From Mycoplasma ovis str. Michigan (GTDB lineage Bacteria; Bacillota_I; Bacilli_A; Mycoplasmatales; Mycoplasmoidaceae), in assembly GCF_000508245.1 (NCBI RefSeq), contig NC_023062.1:62001-126000 (forward strand): 64,000 bases of DNA, read 5' to 3'. This document shows positions 1 to 12,059 of the stretch, piece after piece. The position numbers and the translations under genes are program-made. How positions within the stretch are numbered: position 1 is the first letter of the stretch; every line of letters starts with the position of its first letter. Under the pieces are notes generated by a model that saw only the letters and a list, made by a program, of their open reading frames with translations, was not told the origin of the DNA and did no database searches.

Positions 1-1
1 C

Positions 2-523
2 TTGTTAAGTACTTTTGTAAGTACTTCTTCTGTTCAACTCGGATACAGCGAGTGAGAATACACATTCAATGAGAAAATATCTAATAATCAATTTTTAGAT
101 TTAGAAGAATCTGCTCAAGCATATTCCGAAATAGTTAAGAGTTATTTGGGAGAAAGTTCCACAGAAAATCCAGATTTGCAAAAGAAATCATGGTATAGAA
201 TATTCTCTATTCCACATTTTTATAGTGGAATTTTGTATGTATACAAATATGCTGTTGGGATGTTAACCTCTGTATTACTATCAGAAAGAATAATGAATGC
301 ATCTGAAAGAGAGAAAGCTCTCTCTGACTATTTCAAATTTTTATCTGCAGGAAATTCTCTTTCTAATTTGGAATTATTGAATTCCTTATCTGTCAACTTA
401 TTGCAATCCCAAGATTACAAAAGAATTCATCAAGTTTTTAAAGGGTGATTGAGGGAATATGAGATGTTAGGTAAAGAGTTGTATGGAGTTAAAAGTGAAT
501 CATTTAATAATTGCAAGAGCTAG
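2..523 (+). CDS. pepF: Oligoendopeptidase F, C-terminal part (5' end outside window)
   Basis: The frame is open from the window edge to TAG at 521 with TGA read as Trp at 53 and 446. The segment IPHFYSGILYVYKYAVG followed by a helical region with FLSAGNS is the typical C-terminal helix bundle of M3-family oligoendopeptidase F, a cytosolic zinc peptidase that degrades short peptides. The HExxH zinc site lies upstream, outside the window. The last codons overlap the proposed thrS start by 13 nt, suggesting one transcript. Sequence around residues 15-45 is divergent from typical PepF, but the YKYA core is convincing. Confidence 0.8.
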
Positions 524-1764
524 AGAAGGTTAAAGCGGAAGATAAAAAAGAAAGTTTTGAACATCGAACTTTTGGCTTAGAGCATCATTGATTTGTTGCT
601 AATACAGCTCCAGGATTTTTCTCGTGAGGACCTCAAGGATATAAATTAAAGGAGTTAATTAGAAACTATATCAATAAATTTCAAAGTGAAATTTGCGGAA
701 TCCAATTAGTTAAAACACCGGTTTTAGCCAAAAAAGAATTATTTTTAAAGACTGGACACTTACCTTTATACTCAGAGAATATTTTTTCTGAAATTAAGAA
801 AGGGGAAGAAGAATTGATTTTAAGACCAATGACTTGCCCCCATCATATTCTTCTTGCCAAGGAAATTATTACTAGTAAATCTCAATTACCTTACTTAATG
901 GGGGAAAATTCCCTAATCCACAGGGATGAATATTCAGGAGGTTTATTGGGACTTAAGAGAGTTAGGGCAATGGAATTGATTGACACACATATTTTTTTGT
1001 TGCCAGAACAATCTTCTGAATGAATTCCCAAAGTCCTTTCCTGAATTTGAAAATTGTTGCAAAAATTTCAAATTGAACTAAAAGAAATAGTTCTCGCAAC
1101 CAAAGCTTCTCAAAACAAATATATTTCTGGAGAAGATGAGTGGGAAAGAGTTGAAAGTGTTTTATTTAACTCAACTATTAATTGAGCTAAAGAAAATAAT
1201 TTATCTAATCTATTAGTCGAAAGGGCTGGAGATGCAGCCTTTTATGGTCCCAAAATAGATTTCAATGCGCTAGATAAGCAAAATCAAACATATACCATTT
1301 CAACCTTACAACTTGACTGTTTTATGTCACAAAGATTGGGATTTGAATTAGATTCTTCACATCCTTGAATTATTCACTTAGGACTTATTGGGACATTAGA
1401 GAGATTTATTGCTTATTTAATTGAAAGGTATAAAGGAAAATTACCTTTTTGATTATGTCCAACTCAAATTTCAATTATTCCAATAAATTCTGAGAAGTTT
1501 GCAGAAGCTTCTCAAGAACTCTCTAAAAAACTATCTAAAGAAGGATTCAGAGTCTTCTTAGACCTCGGAAAAAACAGATTCACTAAAAAGCTTTTGCTTG
1601 CCAGCAAAGCTCAAATCCCCTTCCAAATACTTATCGGGGAAAAGGAGGCCCAATCTTTAGAAACTTTACAAGTTAGACAACTAGGAGAAAAGGAAGTCAA
1701 AAATTTTAGGTTTCAAGAATTTATTTCTCATCTAAAAGAATTAAATTCTGAATCTAACCTTTAG
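511..1764 (+). CDS. thrS: Threonyl-tRNA synthetase, short form without N-terminal domains
   Basis: Class II synthetase that charges tRNA-Thr. Seen: FEHRTFGLEHHW near the N-terminus, RPMTCPHHILLAK (Cys zinc ligand), IHRDEYSGGLLGL then RVRAM (motif 2), HLGLIGTLERF (motif 3 with the zinc-binding His) and a C-terminal anticodon-binding domain from PFWLCPTQISIIP onward. The frame opens after TAA at 508, so TTG 511 is the first possible start and gives 417 aa. Typical ThrRS is about 560-640 aa, so the TGS and editing domains are absent here. TGA codes for Trp several times. It overlaps the pepF end by 13 nt, and the next gene starts 2 nt after its stop. Confidence 0.88.
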
Positions 1765-1766
1765 TA

Positions 1767-2876
1767 GTGTTCCCTGCAGGAGAGAAAATAATAGCTTTTG
1801 AGTTAGATTTTCTTTGTTGCAAGAAAGATTATTCTGTTAAAGAATTAAATAACCTGTTTAGTTTATTGAAAGAGTTGGGTGTTTACAATAATCTTTTTTT
1901 ATTTACCAATAACTCTTTACAACAGTCAATTAATTTCCTAAGAGAACAGGAATTAAATATAGGTTATTTAGTTTCAAATTCAGGATCCTGCGTTTACAAC
2001 TTAATAACTAATAAGAAAGAGAAAGAAAAAATTTTAGGTAAAGAAGTATTGGAACCAATACTTAGATTTAGTTTTTTTAATGATTTAATTTTTATTGCTC
2101 ATTATTCCAATCAGTCTTTTATCTATGGATTTGATTATTTAACTCCTGAGAAACAAGGAACTTATTTATATTTTTCTCAACTTAAGAATTTATGGGAAAT
2201 TAAAGAGGTAATTAATAGTGATTCTGTTTATAGCTTAGAAATATTGTTTGAAGAAAGTAATTCAGAATTAAGACTTTCGAAGATAAATAATTGTTTGAAT
2301 AGCATAAAAAATTTAAAGGTGGACATAAATTATTTAGTAGTTGATCCAATTATTTATCTTTTTTCAAAAAATAATTCCAAGTTACAAATAATTAGTGAAG
2401 TTATGGGGGCGAATCAAGAAGAAATAAGTAGTAATCTTATTTATTCTTCTTGAGCAACTCCTGATTTGGAATTAGCTGAAAGTTCGTTTTTTTGACTTTC
2501 ATTTTCTGAATTTGCTACTTGAATTGGAAGGGAATTACCTCACAAGTCAGTCATTTTTTTAGAAAATAACAGTCAAGCTTGGATTGATTGATGAAGAGAT
2601 CAAGATTATCTTTGGAGAGAGAATCTTTTGAAGTTAAATTGAATTTCTCGAAAAATTAATAGATTAGAGACAAATATTGAAGAAAACAACGACAGTTGTT
2701 TTGAATTGGATTTGATTAGCGGATCATTTAGGTCTAAAGCAATTAATGAAAGATGAAATTCTTGAGCACTTTTTCAAAGAAAAAGTTTGTTAGAACATAA
2801 GGAAAGTTTAGTGACTCTTTTTTTGTGACCTGAGCAATTAAAAAATTTGTTAGTTTCTAAAAATTTAGCTAATTAG
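1767..2876 (+). CDS. HAD (Cof-like) hydrolase homologue with degenerate motifs
   Basis: A 369-aa protein starting at GTG 1767, almost touching the thrS stop. The N-terminal part follows the Cof/HAD phosphatase layout: KIIAFELDFL sits where motif I (DxDGTL) belongs, LFLFTNNS where motif II belongs, then LVSNSGSCVYN resembling the 'SNNGA' segment, and a late stretch KLQIISEVMGANQEEI like the 'KG.AL..L' region. Catalytic Asp residues of motif I and the motif IV acidic pair are not recognisable, so phosphatase activity is doubtful. About 110 Trp-rich C-terminal residues have no match I recognise. Likely co-transcribed with thrS. Confidence 0.5.
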
Positions 2877-2943
2877 TTTATTAAATTTGCTCGAGATCTG
2901 CTTAAATTAATAAACTAAATATAGAAGAGGTGGTTCTTAACGA

Positions 2944-4332
2944 GTGGTAATACAACCTAAAAAGGATTTAAGAGTTTTTCAATTAATTGCTACTAAGGTA
3001 GTCGATAAATCTTTAAAACACCTAGATTATCAAGTAGATTACGAAAACGCTACTGCGAAGTTTTTTATTGATTCAGCAAAAGTTCAAACCAAAGAGTTCA
3101 TACCAGCCTTAAAAAGCTGTCTAGAATCTGCTTATTCTTGAGAAGTTAACTATAAATCTTTCTTAGAGGCTACTGCACCAAACTTTGATGAGTTTGAATT
3201 AGAGTTATGTTTAAGAAGTCTAGTAGATTGCATTCTCAGGTCTCCTAAAAAATATTTTCAAAAAGAAAAAAGAAATGATCACAAAAAAATTAATAGACAA
3301 ATTAAGTTAGTTGGCCTAGAAGATCTTTCTGAAGAAATCACCAATATATTAGATGGAGAAAATCAAATTAAGGAATGAGCAGAACTTCCACCAAATATAT
3401 TAGATGCAGAAAAATTTGTATCAGAAATTATTTCTACCTCCAAAGAATTAGATTTAAATTACGAAGTCTTTAATTGAGAGGAATTATATTCAAAAGGATT
3501 TAAGCTTACTTGCGCAGTTGGACAAAATAAGAAAAATTCTTATTTGATTACTTTAAGAGAGAAAAGAGAAGAAGATTCAAACAAAAAAAGAAAGAAAATA
3601 GTCATAATAGGTAAGGGAATTTGCTTTGATACTGGGGGCTTAAGTCTTAAAACAGGTGGAAATATGGCAGGAATGAAATTTGATATGACTGGTGCGGGTT
3701 TAGTGGCTGCCATTTTTTTTACATTAGCAAAAAGTAAATTCTCCGAAGAAAATGAAGTAATAGCTCTTTTGCCAATTTCTGAGAATTTGATAGGTTCAGA
3801 TTCTATAAAGGTGGATAGTGTTATTCAAGCATATGGAGGTAAATTTATAGAAATCTCTAATACAGATGCAGAAGGTAGATTGCTTCTTGCAGAAGCAATT
3901 GCTTATGCGTCTAGAGATTTAGAGGCTTCCGAAATTATGACCGTAGCTACTCTTACTGGAGCTGTCGGTTATGCCTTAGGAAAAAAATATGCAGGAGCTT
4001 GATCTACCTCCGAAGAAAATTGGAAGAAGTTTAATTCCCTTTCAGACTATACAGGGGAATATGTTTGGAGATTACCTTTAGATAAGTATTATCTAGAAAA
4101 ATTAAAAAGTAGTATAGCGGAACTGAAAAACTCTGCTACAACTGGGATCGGGGGCGCTTCTAGGGCCGCCGCATTCCTAGCAGAATTTAGTGATAATAAG
4201 GAGTTTATTCATTTAGATATAGCAAATGTATCCAGTAAAACTTGTCACCAACACTCAAATATAGCTTTAGCTCCTCTCTTTAAAACTATTTATTTCTATT
4301 TAAAGGGGAGAAAAATTAGTCTGCCCAATTAA
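2944..4332 (+). CDS. pepA: Leucyl aminopeptidase (M17 family)
   Basis: Cytosolic exopeptidase releasing N-terminal residues with two metal ions. The 462-aa protein carries the M17 signature: GKGICFDTGGLSLK (Lys and first Asp ligands), GMKFDMTGAG (second Asp) and ISNTDAEGRLLLAEA (Asp/Glu ligands and catalytic Arg). Length fits the family. GTG 2944 is preceded by AGAGGTGG. The N-terminal 170 residues are divergent, as usual for M17. TGA is Trp at several sites. It follows the HAD-like gene by 67 nt. Confidence 0.92.
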
Positions 4333-4344
4333 AATAATTTAATT

Positions 4345-5176
4345 ATGGCTTTGGCAAAAATTCTTTTAACTATGATGGGGGGTGATGGTTGTCGGAACTG
4401 CAATTGGTGTCGGAACAAGAGAATATTTAACAAGAACTAGTAGTTTAACTACACCACAAGAAGTAGAGAAATTAAAGAAGGAGTTAGCTGACAAGTCTTG
4501 GAGAATTACTCAATTAAAGGATGAATCAGTTGAACAAATACTTAGTTTATTAAAAGTACAATCTCAATACTCAGAAAGTCTTAAGGAAATAGAATCAATT
4601 AAGTCACAACTAGAGGAGTTAAATAAACAAAAGACCAATCTTGAGGGGACTAACCAACAATTAGCAGAACAAAAGTCTGCACTTGACAAGATTAAACAGG
4701 AGTTAGAAAATAAAAAACAAGAACTGACACAAGCGACACAAAAGTTTGAAGGAGATTTGGCGCAACAAAAGAAAGAGTTTGAAGAAGCAAAAACAAAATT
4801 GGAAGGAGAAAAGAGAAGTGCTGAAGAAGGCAAGGCTGAAGTTCAAAAAAGCAAAGATGAATTAACTGAACAATTAAAAAAATATAGTCGTTTAGAAAAT
4901 ATTTTTAATTTGTTGAAAGAGGATGGAGTGACCGAAGAGCAGATTAAGAATATTGATACTTATGAGAAAAGCTTGTTAAATGTAGTTCAACAAAGAAGAC
5001 AGTTTCTTTCTCAGAAAAGGCAAGAATTTAGTAAAGTTTTCCAAGATTTGATTACAAGAGGTAGAGCTTGGAATATAGAAAAAGAATGAGAAAGCACGGC
5101 AAAATTAGTAAGTGACTTGGAAAATTTAGCCAAAAAGCTAGGAATTGGTACTGATTCACAAGAACCGAAGAAGTAA
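4345..5176 (+). CDS. Membrane-anchored coiled-coil protein, 5' frame interrupted at a G6 run
   Basis: The main frame runs from GTG 4382 to TAA 5174 (264 aa). Residues 25-180 are a Gln/Lys/Glu-rich coiled coil. The ATG at 4345, 12 nt after pepA, reads MALAKILLTMM and then meets six G at 4377-4382. Losing one G would join it to the main frame and give MALAKILLTMMGVMVVG, an N-terminal hydrophobic anchor. As sequenced, the protein either starts at GTG 4382 with a weaker hydrophobic segment or is off. Function unknown; a cell-shape or surface role is only a guess. Confidence 0.7.
4377..4382 (+). repeat. G6 homopolymer at the start of the coiled-coil gene
   Basis: Six G separate the ATG-initiated hydrophobic leader from the downstream coiled-coil frame by one base. 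It is a candidate slippage site. Confidence 0.5.
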
Positions 5177-5365
5177 GTTCTTCAGCTAAAGAAGAAGTTA
5201 AATAGTAGTAACTAGGTTAGTTGTTTAAAATTCTTAAATTTATCTACTTACTTTAAATCCGTTTACACTTTAGTACCTAAATATGAAAAATCTTTAGTTA
5301 AACCTTTCAAGAGAAATAATTTTTTGTTATTTCCAACTTCTTCCACAAATTACAAAAAATCAAAT

Positions 5366-5383
5366 AATTAATAGAAATTAATT
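5366..5383 (-). terminator. Hairpin downstream of 5S rRNA
   Basis: AATTAAT-AGAA-ATTAATT forms a 7-bp stem with a 4-nt loop. On the minus strand it follows 5S rRNA and is trailed by a T-rich stretch (TTTGATTTTTT), as in an intrinsic terminator. Confidence 0.45.
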
Positions 5384-5415
5384 TTTCCACTAATTAACAA
5401 AAACCAAATAAAGTA

Positions 5416-5526
5416 GCGCAGTCAACTCTTCTAAGCTCCCTTCTAGGGGCCTAGCAGAGCCTATGGTGCTTGACTGTTATGTTCGGGATGGGAATAAGTA
5501 TTTCCACCGTAGTATCCTGACTGCGC
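5416..5526 (-). rRNA. rrf: 5S ribosomal RNA
   Basis: The minus strand holds the conserved 5S core CCCATCCCGAACATAACAG and terminal complementary ends GCGCAGTC / GACTGCGC that form helix I. It lies about 70 nt behind the 23S 3' end, so the two are presumably co-transcribed. Ends are judged from helix I and may be off by a few nucleotides. Confidence 0.9.
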
Positions 5527-5577
5527 AAGCAACAATTTTAGGAATAAATAAGACTAAGTCAGAAATAAATCTTGCAA

Positions 5578-5596
5578 CGAAAGATCTTCCTTAAAT
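5578..5596 (-). other. 3' half of 23S processing stem
   Basis: CGAAAGATCTTCCTTAAAT (plus strand) is complementary, with small bulges, to ATTTAAAGAATCTTTCG at 8521-8537. The two flank 23S rRNA and would form the long stem cut by RNase III. Confidence 0.6.
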
Positions 5597-5597
5597 C

Positions 5598-8520
<2,923 letters not shown>

Positions 8521-8537
8521 ATTTAAAGAATCTTTCG
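8521..8537 (-). other. 5' half of 23S processing stem
   Basis: ATTTAAAGAATCTTTCG pairs with the segment at 5578-5596 behind the 23S 3' end. Confidence 0.6.
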
Positions 8538-8697
8538 TTTTTACTTCTGTTTTATTTACTCGGTCTTATTACTTCCTGAAAAATTGTCAAAGATCTAGCA
8601 CATCTCAAACAACTTTATTATTCAAGACAAGTGCACAAAAATTATTCTCAGCGAAAAGAGAAAATCTCCAATCGCTAGAGACAATCAAATTAAGATT

Positions 8698-9081
8698 TTA
8701 TTTTTCCTTTTTCTTTTTATCCTTAGGAATTTCTCCTTTTTTTAAAAAATCAATCATTTCTGGGATTAATTTATTTCCCGATTTACAAATAAAACAAGTT
8801 CCTAAAGGTAAGTTGTTTTCTTTCTTCCCCTTCTTTTTTGCTCCGTTGCACTTTAGCCCTTCTTCTCCTTCTGTTGTACCTTGACCACTTTTTTGATGTT
8901 TAGAGAAAACGCCAATTGTTCTTCTGGGATTAACAATAGATCTGATGTAAAGCCAGTTAATCATGTCTTTGTCCCCATTTTTTTGACTTTCTTCTTTGCT
9001 AAGAAATTTAGCAAGTTTTTGAAATGTTGTGAAAGCATCAGGCAACTTGGATAAAGTTTCAGCTTCCGTCAATATTCCCAT
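8698..9081 (-). CDS. Hypothetical protein, Lys-rich C-terminus
   Basis: A 127-aa frame from ATG 9081. The same frame is open another 85 nt upstream (through TGA=Trp), so the true start may be further 5'. The C-terminal half is strongly basic, with a CFICKSGNK motif and a tail of Lys/Glu. No family recognised. It sits directly behind the tract-bearing gene at 9123-9490 and before 23S rRNA on the same strand; a frameshifted continuation of that neighbour is possible. Confidence 0.5.
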   Translation of the reverse strand: MGILTEAETLSKLPDAFTTFQKLAKFLSKEESQKNGDKDMINWLYIRSIVNPRRTIGVFSKHQKSGQGTTEGEEGLKCNGAKKKGKKENNLPLGTCFICKSGNKLIPEMIDFLKKGEIPKDKKKKEK

Positions 9082-9122
9082 TCATGACTTAATAACTGAG
9101 TGAAAATTAAAAACTAAGTTTT

Positions 9123-9490
9123 CTAAAAAACTGTAATTTCAAAAGTTTTTAAGAAATCCAACAAAAACTTAGAATTTCCACTCGTTTTGATTCATTGATA
9201 ACTTATTGGAACAATTCCAATAACACTTGTGACCACTTCAGATACTTTATGTCAAGCTTGGGTCATAGTTGGAATGGGATTCAAAGGTTCAGAGGGAAGA
9301 GAAGGAGATGATGTGGATCCATCATAGTTAAATATGGTTGCAACTCACCCGCCGAGCTTTCCTAAAGCTTTGGAAACTAAATTCTGACTAACTTCTGCGC
9401 TTGTAAAACTTATTCCTGCGGAAAGTCCCAATAATGTTAGACATAAATATGCAATTCTTCCTTTAAGAAGTGCCCCCCCCGCAGAAACAT
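9123..9490 (-). CDS. Exported hypothetical protein, out of frame at a G8 tract
   Basis: ATG 9488-9490 reads MFLR and then a run of eight G (minus strand). With G8 the frame dies within 20 codons. With one more G (or two fewer) it continues as GALLKGRIAYLCLTLLG followed by LSAGISFTSAEV, a clear signal peptide, and stays open to TAG at 9123 (about 122 aa, including VVTSVIGIVPISYQW). The gene therefore looks switched off by one base in this sequence. Product unknown; probably surface-exposed. Confidence 0.6.
9473..9480 (-). repeat. G8 (minus strand) slippage tract, frame off
   Basis: Eight bases lie directly behind the start codon of the exported protein at 9123-9490. G9 or G6 would restore the signal-peptide frame. 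Confidence 0.65.
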
Positions 9491-9720
9491 TAATTAATAC
9501 TTAGTTGGGTTAATGTATCTGCCTTGAATGAACTTTTTCCAACAAAAACAGGAGTAAAACAACAAAACTTATTTCTGAACTATATGTCTATGTTTATAGC
9601 ACTTCCTCTCTTTTAATTCCGCAAAATTATCTAGTCAGAATTTATAAACCTTGCCTAGAAAATCATATTGTTGCCGATTACCTATATTTATGATGATTAA
9701 CTAAGAAATTTCTGTAATTT

Positions 9721-10335
9721 CTATTTTCCCCTCTCATAAGGAAAGTAAATATAGATTCGTTTACCAAAAAGTCCTCACCCTTTTATTTCAACAGTAGTAA
9801 CTGTTGACAACAGCTTTATTGTCCCCTTATAGATTCACTCTCCTTGTATCTCATTTTTAAAAACTGTTCCTTTGAAAAAAGTGTTAATGCCCCCCCCATT
9901 GTTCAAATCATTTCTCGGCACCGTTTCAGAATAAAAGTCAAACTTTTCTCCTAATTTAAATGAATAGTTGCTGTCTAAAACAGATTTCGGGAATAATACA
10001 TTTCATCTTTCTGGCAGGGAAATATATTCATTTTTGACATTAGTAATTTTGCAAGAAGTTGCAACATAGTCATTCTTATCCTCTTTTTGCTTCTTTAGAA
10101 ATTCATCCAAATCCGATACAGTAAATACCACCTCGCACTCTCCTTTAACAATAGTTTTTCTTTCTGAGTATTTGTGGTCTGAAATTAATTCAGGACCTAA
10201 AGACTTTGCAGTTTCATCCAGTTTCATTGATTTATCGACTTTACTGGGTGTTTGTTTAGAAGAAAGTAACGGGATCCCAACGCAACAGCTACCTAAGGTA
10301 GATGCAGTAAATAAAACTTTTGTTGGAATCGACAC
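9721..10335 (-). CDS. Putative lipoprotein with in-frame G8 tract
   Basis: 204-aa protein starting at 10335. The N-terminus MSIPTKVLFTASTLGSCC has a hydrophobic core and a Cys that may be a lipobox (LGSC), followed by a Ser/Lys-rich linker. The body has no recognised domain. Codons 145-148 (NNGGG) are encoded by eight G at 9890-9897 and here the frame continues to TAG at 9721. The neighbour at 9123 has a tract of the same length and is out of frame, so the two may vary independently. Confidence 0.65.
9890..9897 (-). repeat. G8 (minus strand) tract inside lipoprotein gene, frame on
   Basis: Eight bases encode the Gly residues of NNGGG in the lipoprotein at 9721-10335. Loss or gain of one base would truncate the last 60 residues. 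Confidence 0.55.
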
Positions 10336-10433
10336 AAATAGAGAGGAGAAATTATCCTAGAAATCCAAATTTCAAATGTTTTAAGGGAATAAAACTTCAG
10401 ATTTGTCTCCAGTCTAAAAATGTGGATACCTCT

Positions 10434-11402
10434 CTAGTTCTTTCTACCTCTCTTTCTATTAAAGTCATTAAAATTTCGAATTATTTTTTGACCTTCTAAG
10501 GTTAAAACCCTTCCCTTTAATCCTTTGTTGATATAACCTTTGAAAACCAAATAAGGTTCTATTTTTTTAATAATTGTTAATTCATCTATATTTGTTCCTT
10601 GAACAATGGTTTTTATTCCCGCAGTTTGTCTATTAGCTTCACTTAAAAAAATTAAGTACTTAATGTCAACTTCTGTAAGTCCTTGAAATAAAAATCCACA
10701 TTCTTTAATAATTTCTTGAATTTCACATTTGCTATTTATAGTCTTGTAATCCATAACTCTTCGCAAGATTCTCTTGACATTTCTAGGAATTCCCCTAGAA
10801 TTGTTAGAAATAGTAATTATTTCCTTTTCAGTGAGAGTTAATTCTCATTGATTTAGTAAAGATTTAATGAGATCTACAATTTCTCGATCTTCATAGCAAT
10901 CTATAAAAAAGACATAACCAAATCTTTCTTCTAGGGCCTTAGGTAAAGCTCCTAAGTTGGTAGTAGCGGCAATCAATGTAAATTTAGGAAGACTTATTCT
11001 AATAGCCTTGGAGTTGTAATTTTTACCAACTAATAAATCCAAAACATTATCTTCCAAAGCCGAATACAACATTTCAGCATATTCCAATTTTAAGCTGTGA
11101 ATTTCATCAATAAATAAAACATCAAAGTCTCGTAAGGTATTCAAAACTCCAATTAAGTCTGGCAAAGTTTGAATATTAGTTGCAGGAATTATCTTTATAT
11201 TTACCTTCAATTCATTAGCAATAATTTGTGCCAAAGAAGTTTTACCAACCCCTGGAGGACCATAGAAAAGTGTATGTTCCATAGGTTTATTTAGTTTTTT
11301 TGAGACTTCAATTCCAACTTGTAAGCTCTTAACAATTTCAGTTTTTCCTATAAATTCACTCAAACGGCTAGGTCTAGCTTTGAGAGTTTCTGAATCAATC
11401 AC
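10434..11402 (-). CDS. ruvB: Holliday junction ATPase RuvB
   Basis: AAA+ motor that, with RuvA, drives branch migration of Holliday junctions. 322 aa from GTG 11402. Seen: RPSRLSEFIGKTEIV at the N-terminus, Walker A GPPGVGKTSLAQ, Walker B FIDEIH, sensor 1 AATTNLGALP, and a C-terminal winged-helix part. TGA=Trp at 10843. It starts 3 nt after the ruvA domain III reading frame, as the last gene of a minus-strand operon that begins with the gene at 16681-17427. Confidence 0.93.
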
Positions 11403-11405
11403 TTT

Positions 11406-11624
11406 TTAAGCGAAATTATTTTGAGAGATTGTTTTTAAACACTCACTAATGATGGAATTTAGATCAAAAAACTCATTTTTTCTAGTCTTAACTATTTCTA
11501 TAGTTCTTCTAATATCTCTTCATTTGTAGCCAATCTCTGTTAATGAAGAGATTATTTGCCTTTCATCCCAAACACTATCGGAATTTGAAATTGGCAAGCT
11601 AAGTCAACTCTGTTTAATAGTTTT
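11406..11624 (-). pseudogene. RuvA domain III, cut off by an in-frame TAA
   Basis: Directly behind the ruvA stop, in the same frame, 72 codons stay open to TAA at 11406. They read like RuvA domain III: DERQIISSLTEIGYKW is the usual 'AL..LGY....' helix and DLNSIISECLKTI the terminal helix. This domain contacts RuvB and controls branch migration. No ATG is available; a TTG shortly after the stop could start it as a separate peptide. Whether the piece is made is unknown. Confidence 0.6.
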
Positions 11625-12017
11625 TTAATTTCTTAGAGTTGAAATAAAAGATTGAGCAGTATTCAATGTAAATCCTCTTAAAGATGCCAGTTGAATCCGA
11701 TTTTCTTGTTCCGCAAGACTCAAAATATTATTTCAGTCATTAGTTAGTATTTTTTGTGCTGTTTTTGAACCAATTCCCTTGATAGATAAGAGAAATCTAA
11801 AAATTTCATAATCTTGTCTGGTTAAGAATCCAAATAATTGAGTAACTAATTGGCCTCTAGGTTCTAGTCTTATATCTTGAAAAATATAGATTAAATATTC
11901 TTCTCCCTTTTTTAAATAAGAAGAATTTAAGAAATGGACTTGATAACCTATGCTTTGAGACTCAACGACAATATGATCTTTCTGAAATTCAATAACTTGA
12001 CCTTTTAAGTAATACAT
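11625..12017 (-). CDS. ruvA: Holliday junction protein RuvA, domains I-II only
   Basis: RuvA binds the four-way junction and recruits RuvB. The 130-aa frame starts MYYLKGQVIEFQKDHIVVE (OB-fold domain I) and includes FRFLLSIKGIGSKTAQKIL and LASLRGFTLNTAQSFI, the two helix-hairpin-helix motifs of domain II. TAA at 11625-11627 stops it where the flexible linker to domain III should be. A normal RuvA is about 200 aa, matching this ORF plus the following 72 open codons. Same strand and order as ruvB. Confidence 0.85.
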
Positions 12018-12059
12018 CTATATTATTAATTACTTCTCCTCGGCAAAAAAGCATAAAAT

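Noticed and set aside
4564-4833. Minus-strand open frame inside the coiled-coil gene
   Set aside because: Ser/Phe/Cys-rich translation is the mirror of the Lys/Glu/Gln coiled coil on the plus strand.
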